From: JBBTRN01 sp038065175 | GTDB lineage: Bacteria > Patescibacteriota > Doudnabacteria > UBA920 | Assembly: GCA_038065175.1 (NCBI GenBank) | Contig: JBBTRN010000009.1 | Span: 1 to 59,129 of the forward strand | Direction: 5' to 3' | DNA: 59,129 bases | Part shown: piece after piece, positions 35,795 to 43,282 of the stretch | Numbering within the stretch: position 1 is the first letter of the stretch | Layout: each line of letters begins with the position of its first letter | Notes under the pieces: generated by a model | Told to the model about the DNA's origin: nothing | The model's database searches: none | The model's input: the letters and a program-made list of their open reading frames with translations, nothing else | Made by a program: the position numbers and the translations under genes

Positions 35795-36815
35795 GAATCC
35801 TGCAATTATTTACGCAATTTTGGGCATTTTAGTACTTGGTTTTGGCGTGGCCATATATTTCATCATCCAAATAAAAAATCGGGCGGAAAAGCCGGTAGAC
35901 GACCAGGGTATGAAAGTCATGATGGAATGGATGAAAGAAATTAAGCAGGGGACGGAAGCAACCAGGGAGGGGATGCAAAAGTCCATTGATGAGACGAATA
36001 AAGCCATAAACGAAAGGCTGGACAATGCCGGTAGGGTCATTGCCGCGCTTACCAAGGAACTTGGCGGGATATCGCAGGTGGGGCCGGACATAAGGAGGCT
36101 CACCGAAACCCTGGCCAGCCCCAAATTAAGAGGCAACTTTGGGGAAGAAATGCTGGAAAATATGCTGTCCCAGGTTTTGCCCAAAACTTCCTACCAAATC
36201 CAATACAAATTTAAAAACGGCGAAGTGGTCGACGCCATAATTTATGTAGGCGAAAAAATCCTGCCCATAGACAGCAAATTCAGCATGGAGAACTTTAGGC
36301 TGTATAAAGAAGCTACAACCGACGAAGCTCGGGACGCATTAAAGAAGACTTTTTTGAAAGACATAAAAAAGCGCGTGGACGAAATCCACAAAAAATATAT
36401 TTTGCCCCAGGAAAATACTTTTGACTTTGCCCTAATGTATGTGCCCAGCGAAGGCGTGTTCAGCGAAGTTTTGGACGACACAGGCACATTAGCTTACGCG
36501 CGCGAGAAAAAAGTTTACTTTGCTAGCCCAAACACGCTTTATCATCACCTACAAATAATTTTGCTTAGCTTAAGGGGCCAAAAAATAAACGACGCCGCCC
36601 AGCAAATACTGGCTATGATATCGGGAATAAAACAGGAAAGTGATAAATTTGGCCGAAACCTCGATGTCTTATCTACCCACATTAAAAACAGCTCAAATAC
36701 TATGGGTGTTGTGAGTAATGACTTTTTAAAACTTAAATCGAGCATTACTAACGCATCATCACTAAAATTAGAGGACTCTACAAAAGAAGCGGTAGTGCAA
36801 AAGCTGTTGGATTAA
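35793..36815 (+). CDS. rmuC: DNA recombination protein RmuC
   Basis: 340 residues: N-terminal membrane helix (IIYAILGILVLGFGVAIYFII), a coiled coil, then the RmuC nuclease-like domain: SPKLRGNFGEEMLENMLSQVLP, DAIIYVGEKILPIDSKFSMENF and FALMYVPSEGVFSEVL. RmuC limits recombination between inverted repeats in E. coli, which is notable in a genome so rich in them. Its start codon is in the right arm of an inverted repeat. Confidence 0.9.
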   Translation: MNPAIIYAILGILVLGFGVAIYFIIQIKNRAEKPVDDQGMKVMMEWMKEIKQGTEATREGMQKSIDETNKAINERLDNAGRVIAALTKELGGISQVGPDIRRLTETLASPKLRGNFGEEMLENMLSQVLPKTSYQIQYKFKNGEVVDAIIYVGEKILPIDSKFSMENFRLYKEATTDEARDALKKTFLKDIKKRVDEIHKKYILPQENTFDFALMYVPSEGVFSEVLDDTGTLAYAREKKVYFASPNTLYHHLQIILLSLRGQKINDAAQQILAMISGIKQESDKFGRNLDVLSTHIKNSSNTMGVVSNDFLKLKSSITNASSLKLEDSTKEAVVQKLLD

Positions 36816-37284
36816 TCTACGAAACTACGAATGGAACCGAACCTACAAAATTCTACAAATACTTCGAAAGTACTTTACAAAGACTTAAGCTATGAAATAG
36901 TAGGCATTTTAATTGAAATACATAAGGAGCTTGGTCCATATGCTCGAGAAAAACAATGCTGCGATTTATTTGAAAAGAAAATTAAGGAGCATAACCTGCC
37001 TTATAAAAGAGAGTTACGGGTTGGCGATTCCGGGAATGTTATAGATTTCGTGATTGGCGATAAAGTTATTGTAGAATTTAAGACAGTGGCTTATTTAACT
37101 AAAGAGCATTATTATCAAGTAAAACGCTACTTGTATCAAACAAACCATAAGCTCGGGATATTGGTAAATTTCCGTGAAAAACGAATAAACCCTAAAAGGG
37201 TTCTAAACATTAATAACCAAAAAGATCAAACCACGCATTTGTAGTCTTTTGTTGTTTCGTATCTTTTTGTAGATTTGTAGTTTT
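36815..37284. mobile_element. Inverted-repeat-bounded unit carrying a second GxxExxY gene
   Basis: Left side holds CTACGAAACTACGAA and CTACAAAATTCTACAAAT (36817-36860); right side holds the inverse, TTGTAGTC, TTTCGTAT, TTTTTGTAG and ATTTGTAG (37240-37281). Only a GxxExxY gene lies between. The motif differs from that of the unit at 32225, but the plan is identical. Confidence 0.6.
36831..37244 (+). CDS. GxxExxY family protein
   Basis: 137 residues: LSYEIVGILIEIHKELGPYAREKQCCDLFEKKI, then DFVIGDKVIVEFKTVAYLTKEHYYQVKRYLYQT and LGILVNFREKRINPKRV. D...E-x-K spacing suggests a PD-(D/E)XK fold. The first residues are encoded by the iterated repeat itself. Confidence 0.8.
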   Translation: MEPNLQNSTNTSKVLYKDLSYEIVGILIEIHKELGPYAREKQCCDLFEKKIKEHNLPYKRELRVGDSGNVIDFVIGDKVIVEFKTVAYLTKEHYYQVKRYLYQTNHKLGILVNFREKRINPKRVLNINNQKDQTTHL

Positions 37285-37794
37285 ATGCCCATTAGAAACC
37301 CAGACCAAAGAGTCGGCGTGTTCGTGGATGTGCAGAATTTGTATTATTCCGCGCGCAACATGTACAACGCCAGAGTAAAATTTAACGAAGTCTTAGACGC
37401 GGCTGTGGCCGGCCGCAAACTCATTCGCGCCATAGCCTATGTGGTGGAAGCCAATATGCCGGAAGAGGAAAGCTTTTTTGAAGCTTTAGAAAAAGCTGGA
37501 TTTGAAGTAAAAAGAAAAGGCCTGCAAACTTTTGCCGGCGGGCACCAAAAAGGGGACTGGGACGTTGGCATTGCCATGGACATTGTAAAGCTTATGAATA
37601 AACTGGATGTTGTCGTGCTTTGCAGCGGAGACGGAGATTATGTTCCGCTTTTGGAATATTTACAAATGTCAGGACAATTTACGGAAACATTGGCTTTTGG
37701 CAAAAGTTGCAGCGCCAAAATTAAAGAGCTGACCGACTACTTTATTGACTTAGACGAAAACCCAAAAAAATTCTTAATGCCCATAAGAAAGTAA
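37285..37794 (+). CDS. NYN domain (LabA/DUF88-like) putative ribonuclease
   Basis: 169 residues with the PIN-like acidic set of NYN proteins: VFVDVQNLYY (D14), GDWDVGIAMDIVKL (D92, D94 and D99 region) and CSGDGDYVPLLEYL. It is expected to be a metal-dependent RNase. It precedes a winged-helix gene by 1 nt and begins a nuclease cluster. A distant paralogue is at 51616. Confidence 0.8.
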   Translation: MPIRNPDQRVGVFVDVQNLYYSARNMYNARVKFNEVLDAAVAGRKLIRAIAYVVEANMPEEESFFEALEKAGFEVKRKGLQTFAGGHQKGDWDVGIAMDIVKLMNKLDVVVLCSGDGDYVPLLEYLQMSGQFTETLAFGKSCSAKIKELTDYFIDLDENPKKFLMPIRK

Positions 37795-37795
37795 T

Positions 37796-38542
37796 ATGAC
37801 GAGTAAGGAAAGACCTGAAACTAATATTGGAAATGTTCTTGGCATCAGCCACCTTGCAATGCTACGTCGCATTGCGGGTAAAATTTATTACGAAGCGATA
37901 AAAAAATTGAGCCCAGTTGACTTAGAAACTCTAAATACACTAGAGCAGGCTGGTTATGTAAAAAACTCACTTACCGCCAACCCAAATACTGGAAATGTAG
38001 CTTTTACAATTACAGAGGCAGGTAAAAACTTTATTGACACTGAGATGTCAAAATGCAATGCCCGATTTGCTGAGCTTGCAGGCAATGAATCGAGTAAATT
38101 GATCAACGCTTTAACACCCTTACGGGTTGGGACAAAATATTCAAAAGAGGACATTGAGATCCTTTTTGACATGAGATTAAATAATACAAGGCTACGCAAA
38201 ATACTAACACTTTGCACAGAATGGAAGGCTGCGCCGAGCAATACAGGCTATATCCTGGTAAGTGTTAATATTCCCGATGTTAAAGTTAAAGACCTGGAAA
38301 GAATTATCAACAATGAAGAGTATTTAAAGAAAACCCTTCTGATTATTGAAATTTTAAAAACGCGCGGAGAACCAATGTCAACCAAAGAAATTGCAGATAA
38401 AATCGGCATAAGCGCAGTGGAATGCAAAAATAAATTAACCAGTCTAAGAAACCAACAACAGGTAAGAACAGTAACCAACCAAAGAAAACCCGGAAAAACC
38501 CCTACCCTATGGGAACTTACAAAAACGACAAGGGATAAATAA
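37796..38542 (+). CDS. Double winged-helix protein, probable DNA-binding regulator
   Basis: 248 residues. N-terminal part has a wHTH-like LETLNTLEQAGYVKNSLTAN...VAFTITEAGKNFI; the C-terminal part has IEILKTRGEPMSTKEIADKIGISAVECKNKLTSLRNQQQV. The middle is helical. No enzyme motif. It lies between NYN and PIN nuclease genes with 1- and 7-nt gaps, so it may regulate them or bring them to DNA (inference). Confidence 0.6.
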   Translation: MTSKERPETNIGNVLGISHLAMLRRIAGKIYYEAIKKLSPVDLETLNTLEQAGYVKNSLTANPNTGNVAFTITEAGKNFIDTEMSKCNARFAELAGNESSKLINALTPLRVGTKYSKEDIEILFDMRLNNTRLRKILTLCTEWKAAPSNTGYILVSVNIPDVKVKDLERIINNEEYLKKTLLIIEILKTRGEPMSTKEIADKIGISAVECKNKLTSLRNQQQVRTVTNQRKPGKTPTLWELTKTTRDK

Positions 38543-38549
38543 TAAAAAA

Positions 38550-38993
38550 ATGAAAATTGTTTTAGACACTAACGTTTTAATTGACGGTTTTAAGGACGAA
38601 TATTCTTACGAAAAAAGAATAATTGACGAAGTAAGGAAGGGGAATATAGAGGCCTTTGCCAACCGCGAAACTTTGCGGGAAAATAAATTTATTACCGGTA
38701 AAATCATTCAAAATCCCGAATACCAAAGGGAACTGGACGAATTTTTTGCCCAAATAAATTGGGTGATAAATAAAAGACAAGTCAGAGCAGTATCCGACCC
38801 TGAAGACAACAAAATTTTAGAAAGCGCTGTGGAGGCAAAGGCCGATTACTTAATAAGTTCCGACAACGCGCTGTTAGAGTTAAAAAAATATAAACATGTA
38901 CGCATAGTCACCCCTGTAGAATTTTGGTCAAAATACAAAGACCAAGGCGACAGTAAGTGGCTAGAGTGGATTAATTTTGTTAAACATAATTAA
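38550..38993 (+). CDS. PIN-domain ribonuclease (VapC-like)
   Basis: 147 residues: IVLDTNVLIDGF (D6), the acidic E in NRETLRENKF, and VSDPEDNKILESAVEAKADYLISSDNALL with the catalytic D/E set. PIN RNases are often toxins, but no standard antitoxin gene adjoins it; the upstream winged-helix protein may serve. It could also be a housekeeping PIN enzyme. Confidence 0.75.
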   Translation: MKIVLDTNVLIDGFKDEYSYEKRIIDEVRKGNIEAFANRETLRENKFITGKIIQNPEYQRELDEFFAQINWVINKRQVRAVSDPEDNKILESAVEAKADYLISSDNALLELKKYKHVRIVTPVEFWSKYKDQGDSKWLEWINFVKHN

Positions 38994-39005
38994 ATACTCT
39001 TTATA

Positions 39006-39410
39006 ATGCGGGAAGGCCCAAAAAACCCACAACCAATAAATCAGGAAACCGACCACATAGCCTTCACAAACAGGAAGGACGCTATTAGATTTTTAAAAAA
39101 TGATAGGAAAAATAGAAAACAGGCAAAAATTCGTCCACCGGTCTTTAAAAGAACAAAATCTCCAAACAACCCGACAACAAACTTAGAAAACCCTACGATA
39201 ATAGAAGCTGCCGCGCAAACTTACATACTCAAAATCCTAGAAGGTTTACCGAACAAAGAGGCGAGTATTTCTGCAATTCGAAAGAAAATGCAAAACCTTA
39301 CCACTTTAGAATTTGAGCGAGCAGTTTCTAACTTATTCAAAAGCAAAAAAATTCATTTAGACAAACAAAAAAATAAAATGGTAGTTATAAAATTACAAAA
39401 TGGACAATGA
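39006..39410 (+). CDS. Hypothetical protein with possible C-terminal winged helix
   Basis: 134 residues. A basic, disordered first half (RFLKNDRKNRKQAKIRPP) precedes a helical second half (AAAQTYILKILEGLPNKEASISAIRKKMQNLTTLEFERAVSNL) that resembles a wHTH. It overlaps the helicase gene by 11 nt, so a role linked to the helicase-nuclease is possible. Confidence 0.5.
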   Translation: MREGPKNPQPINQETDHIAFTNRKDAIRFLKNDRKNRKQAKIRPPVFKRTKSPNNPTTNLENPTIIEAAAQTYILKILEGLPNKEASISAIRKKMQNLTTLEFERAVSNLFKSKKIHLDKQKNKMVVIKLQNGQ

Positions 39411-42400
39411 ACTTTTAAAAAACTTAAATAGCGAACAACTTGATGCCGTAAAGCATACCAGCGGACCGCTTTTAATAGTGGCTGGCGCGGGCACGGGAAA
39501 AACAACAGTTATAACCAGAAGGATCGCGTATTTGGTAGAACAGAATTCGGCAAAACCAGATGAAATCCTTGCCCTGACTTTCACGGAAAAAGCCGCCACG
39601 GAAATGGAAGAGCGCGTGGACTTACTTATGCCGCTAGGCTACTACGACAAATGGATATCGACTTTCCATTCTTTCTGCGAGCGGATTTTAAAAAACCACG
39701 CCCTGGATATTGGCCTGCCTAATGATTTTGAATTGCTCGATGGAGTAAGGCAATGGATTTTTATTTATAAAAATTTTGAAAAGTTTGACTTGGACTACTA
39801 CAAGCCTTTAGGCAGCCCGAACCGATTTATTGACGCTTTGCTTACGCATTTTAGCCGCTGTAAAGATGAACTAATAACGCCGGGGGATTATTTAAATTAC
39901 GCGGAGGGGTTAAGGCTAAATTCAGACCAGTCAAAAATGACAAGGACGCACACCACCCCCACCGTGTCATCGCGAGTGCATCCGAAGCGATCTAATTCCA
40001 AAGAAAAGATTGCTTCGTCCAGTTCCCTCGCTTCGCTCGGGACAGGCCTCGCAATGACAGAGCCAATAGAATCATCGGAAATCGCAAGGCTAGAAGAAGT
40101 AGCCAACGCTTACCACACTTACCAAAAATTGATGGTGGATAACAATTACCTGGACTTCGGCGATTTAATAAATTACGCCTTGGAGCTGTTTAAAAAACGC
40201 CCGAATATTTTAAAATATTACCGACAAAAATTCAAATATATAATGGTAGACGAATTCCAGGACACCAATTTCGCGCAATTTCAATTGGTCAAGCTATTAG
40301 CCGGAGATGATGAAAGATCTTCTGATACCAATCCCTCGACTCGCTTTGCTCGCTCGGGACACAACCTAACGGTTGTGGGCGACGACGACCAATCGATTTA
40401 CAAATTCCGCGGCGCGAGCGTTTCTAACATACTAAAATTCAAACAGGAATATCCGGACTCCAAGCAAATAACACTCACCGATAACTACAGGTCAAAACAA
40501 AACATACTGGATTTAGCATACAAATTTATCCAGGCGAATAATCCGGACCGCCTGGAAGTAAAGCTCAAAATCAGCAAAAAGCTCATTTCATCCACCGGCT
40601 CGGAAGGAATTATCCAGGTTTTGGAAAACCAAGACTTGAGCGGCGAAATGGATTCAATAAGCAAAAAAATCAATGAAATAAAAAAGGCCGAGCCGGAAGC
40701 TACATATAACGACTTCGCGGTTTTAATAAGAGCAAATTCAGCGGCAGACGAACTATTGCCGATTTTGGCAAACAATAACATTCCCTACACCTTTGTGGCC
40801 AACAAGGGATTGTACAAAAAACCCATAATCGTTGACCTTTTAGCTTTTATCCGGCTTTTGGACAACTCTCATGACTCCATATCGCTGTACCGGGTTTTTT
40901 CATTGCCAAAATTCCATTTAACCCACCAGGAACTTTCTTCCCTGCTCGAACACTCCCATAAAAAGACGCTCTCTTTGTTTGAAAGCCTCACTCCTGCGCT
41001 TACCCTGGCGGATATTTCGGCATATGGTAAAAATAAAATTCGAGAACTGCAGTCGCTTTTGCAAAAACATTCGGTTTTGGCCAAAACCCACACCGCGGCC
41101 GAAATGCTCGTAATGATTATTAAAGATTTAGAATTAGAGCAAAAGCTTAAGGACGATACCCTGGAAACCTCGCAAAACCGCGAGCTGGTGGATCAATTCT
41201 ACAAAAAAATTGAAAACTTCGAAAAGCAAAACGCGCATAAAGATCTGCATTCGTTCTTGCTTTCGCTGGATTTGGAAATCCAGGCAGGTAGCGAAGGAGA
41301 AATAAGATTCGACCCCAATTCGGGGCCGGAAAGCGTAAAGGTCCTAACAGTCCACAGCGCAAAGGGTTTAGAATTTAAGTACGTGTTTATAATAAATTTA
41401 GTTGAACAAAGGTTCCCTACCCGGGCGCGGGGAGAGACAATTGAAATTCCCGGGGCTTTGGTAAAAGATATTTTGCCGGAAGGAGACTTCCATTTGCAGG
41501 AAGAAAGGAGGCTGTTTTATGTAGCAATTACCCGCGCGAAACTGGGTTTATATTTGACCTGGGCAAAAGATTACGGCGGAAAAGCTTTAAAAAAACCATC
41601 GCAATTTTTGGCGGAAACCGGTTTGGTTCCTAGCGATAAAATAAGTAAAGCTACGGGCAAGGTGGTGTTTACTAAAACAAACAGCGACCCTTTGGCAAAT
41701 CTGGGCCCTAGCGGCAAAAATAATATTGTATATAAAAAATTGCCCACACGGTTTTCCTATTCGGCGTTGAATGATTTCAAATCTTGCCCGTTGCTCTATA
41801 AATACAAACACTACTTAAAGCTCCCCACAACGGGAAGCCAACACCAGAGCTTTGGCATAACCATCCATAAGGTTTTTGAAGAATTTTTAAAATTATATAA
41901 AAATAACCTGGCCATGAGCCAGACCGATTTATTCGGCAAAAAGGCTTCGGATTCTCCATTGCCAGAAAAAAAATTTTTAAATTCACTGTACGAAAAAAAC
42001 TGGGTGGACGACTGGTATGAAAATAAAGAACAGAAAGAAAATTACAGGAAAGAGGGTCGCAAGATGCTGGACGCGTTTTACAAACATCTGGAAACTACCA
42101 TCCCAAAACCAAAATTCATTGAACAATTTTTTAATTTAAAACTCGGCAGTTATGCATTTGTAGGAAAAATTGACCGGGCGGACGAATCTGACCTGGGCTT
42201 GGTTGTTATTGACTACAAAACCGGGAAAACCCCTAAAATTTTACCCCGTACCCAACGTGGTACTGGGGCTAAAACCGACCTCGACCAACTGTTTGTTTAC
42301 CAGTGGGCAGCGGAAGAACTATTAAAACAAAAAGTGGCGGCCTTAAAATATTGGTACTTGAAGGACGACCAATTCAAAGAAGAGGAGCTTGCGGACGAAA

Positions 42401-42534
42401 AACAAATCGCTGAATTAAAGTCCGGACTGCTGGAAACTATTGAGGAAATTATTGAAGCTGTAAAATACGACAAATTCAAGGAACTGGACGCAAGAACCAA
42501 AGGCCACAAATGCGAATTTGGACACCTTGAGTAA
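39400..42534 (+). CDS. UvrD/PcrA-like superfamily 1 helicase with C-terminal RecB-type nuclease domain
   Basis: 1044 residues. Helicase motifs: GAGTGKTTVITRRIAYLV (Walker A near 27-34), TFTEKAATEM, VDEFQDTNFAQFQLVK, VGDDDQSIYKFRGASVS and VTRAKLGLYL. The C-terminal ~260 residues are PD-(D/E)XK: FSYSALNDFKSCPLLYKYKH near 779 and LVVIDYKTGK near 936. It resembles AddA/AdnA-type recombination enzymes acting on double-strand ends. Three palindromic repeats are inserted in frame at about 39965, 40333 and 42244. Confidence 0.88.
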   Translation: MDNELLKNLNSEQLDAVKHTSGPLLIVAGAGTGKTTVITRRIAYLVEQNSAKPDEILALTFTEKAATEMEERVDLLMPLGYYDKWISTFHSFCERILKNHALDIGLPNDFELLDGVRQWIFIYKNFEKFDLDYYKPLGSPNRFIDALLTHFSRCKDELITPGDYLNYAEGLRLNSDQSKMTRTHTTPTVSSRVHPKRSNSKEKIASSSSLASLGTGLAMTEPIESSEIARLEEVANAYHTYQKLMVDNNYLDFGDLINYALELFKKRPNILKYYRQKFKYIMVDEFQDTNFAQFQLVKLLAGDDERSSDTNPSTRFARSGHNLTVVGDDDQSIYKFRGASVSNILKFKQEYPDSKQITLTDNYRSKQNILDLAYKFIQANNPDRLEVKLKISKKLISSTGSEGIIQVLENQDLSGEMDSISKKINEIKKAEPEATYNDFAVLIRANSAADELLPILANNNIPYTFVANKGLYKKPIIVDLLAFIRLLDNSHDSISLYRVFSLPKFHLTHQELSSLLEHSHKKTLSLFESLTPALTLADISAYGKNKIRELQSLLQKHSVLAKTHTAAEMLVMIIKDLELEQKLKDDTLETSQNRELVDQFYKKIENFEKQNAHKDLHSFLLSLDLEIQAGSEGEIRFDPNSGPESVKVLTVHSAKGLEFKYVFIINLVEQRFPTRARGETIEIPGALVKDILPEGDFHLQEERRLFYVAITRAKLGLYLTWAKDYGGKALKKPSQFLAETGLVPSDKISKATGKVVFTKTNSDPLANLGPSGKNNIVYKKLPTRFSYSALNDFKSCPLLYKYKHYLKLPTTGSQHQSFGITIHKVFEEFLKLYKNNLAMSQTDLFGKKASDSPLPEKKFLNSLYEKNWVDDWYENKEQKENYRKEGRKMLDAFYKHLETTIPKPKFIEQFFNLKLGSYAFVGKIDRADESDLGLVVIDYKTGKTPKILPRTQRGTGAKTDLDQLFVYQWAAEELLKQKVAALKYWYLKDDQFKEEELADEKQIAELKSGLLETIEEIIEAVKYDKFKELDARTKGHKCEFGHLE
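39965..40059. repeat. GTCATTGCGAG-type repeat in frame within the helicase gene
   Basis: Arms TGTCATCGCGAG (39965-39976) / CTCGCAATGACA (40048-40059) and CGAAGCGATCT (39983-39993) / AGATTGCTTCG (40007-40017). Adds about 40 residues (TVSSRVHPKRSNSKEKIASS...) to the 1B-like region. Confidence 0.85.
40333..40358. repeat. Second palindrome in frame within the helicase gene
   Basis: CCCTCGACTCG / CTCGCTCGGG segment adding SSDTNPSTRFARSGH just before the VVGDDDQS motif. Confidence 0.7.
42244..42268. repeat. Third palindrome in frame within the helicase gene
   Basis: Imperfect arms CCCCGTACCC and GGTACTGGGG around AACGT, adding PRTQRGTGA between DYKTGK and the following helix of the nuclease domain. 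Confidence 0.65.
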
Positions 42535-42886
42535 TTGACAAAATTGACATAAATGACAAAAATTAGAAGAGGTTTATTATTTGGGTTATTTTGATTGGCA
42601 CGATTTACCATTTAATCCGAGATCTTTTACAAAAAATTTCAATCCAAAATCTATTTTCAACTTTAGGACATTGGCAACACAAATGGTGTAGTCAATATTG
42701 CGGTTACGTAACACTGCCTGTCGATTTAATCCTAATAATAGCATCTGTTATTTTCCTAAAAACTACCAAAAAGCGCCTAGCTGAAATGGCTGTTGCCATT
42801 ACCTTGTTAGTTGGATTATTAATGTTTCTCTTGCCTTAATAAATTTTGTCAATTTTGTCATTTATTTAATTTTTGTCAATAATAAA
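42535..42886. mobile_element. Inverted-repeat-bounded unit with a small membrane ORF
   Basis: Left TTGACAAAATTGACATAAA then TGACAAAAATTA (42537-42565); right AATTTTGTCAATTTTGTCAT then TTATTTAATTTTTGTCAATA (42843-42882). Both are arrays of TTGACA/ATGACA in opposite orientations. Same plan as the GxxExxY units but with a third motif. Confidence 0.55.
42591..42839 (+). CDS. Small membrane protein inside the inverted-repeat unit
   Basis: 82 residues from TTG 42591 (start uncertain). WCSQYCGYVTLPVDLILIIASVIFL and AVAITLLVGLLMFLLP are two likely membrane helices, preceded by a Cys/His/Trp-bearing segment. No known family. Codon start choice is weak because no SD is visible. Confidence 0.45.
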   Translation: MIGTIYHLIRDLLQKISIQNLFSTLGHWQHKWCSQYCGYVTLPVDLILIIASVIFLKTTKKRLAEMAVAITLLVGLLMFLLP

Positions 42887-42903
42887 TTTGTGCTATAATT
42901 ATA

Positions 42904-43278
42904 ATGTCATTAGAACCAAAAAAACAAATAACCATCCTGTGTGTAAGTACAGCGTCGTCGGCATTTTCTTTGGCCAGTATATTGAATTTTACGGATCCGC
43001 ATGAAGCTTCCTGGCTGGTTTTTGCTTTTTTTTACCTAAGCATATTTCTGTTATGTTTCGGACTGTTTAGCTTGCTGGCTTTTGGGGTTAAGCGATGGCT
43101 CTGGCCGAAAATTTATTTAAACGACCTCTCAACTTCCCTTAGGCAGGGAATGCTTCTTGCCTTATTCCTCACTTTTCTGGTCATCTTGCAAATTAGCGGC
43201 ATCCTGTTTTGGTGGCTGGAATTATGCCTAATACTTTTTTTCATAGCATTGGAAATTTTTATTAATTTAAAAAAATAA
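42904..43278 (+). CDS. Integral membrane protein, unknown function
   Basis: 124 residues with four hydrophobic helices, including WLVFAFFYLSIFLLCFGLFSL and QGMLLALFLTFLVILQISGI. TATAAT at 42894-42899 ends 4 nt before the ATG, so the message is probably leaderless. It is followed 4 nt later by the calcium-repeat protein and may be co-expressed. Confidence 0.6.
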   Translation: MSLEPKKQITILCVSTASSAFSLASILNFTDPHEASWLVFAFFYLSIFLLCFGLFSLLAFGVKRWLWPKIYLNDLSTSLRQGMLLALFLTFLVILQISGILFWWLELCLILFFIALEIFINLKK

Positions 43279-43282
43279 AAAT

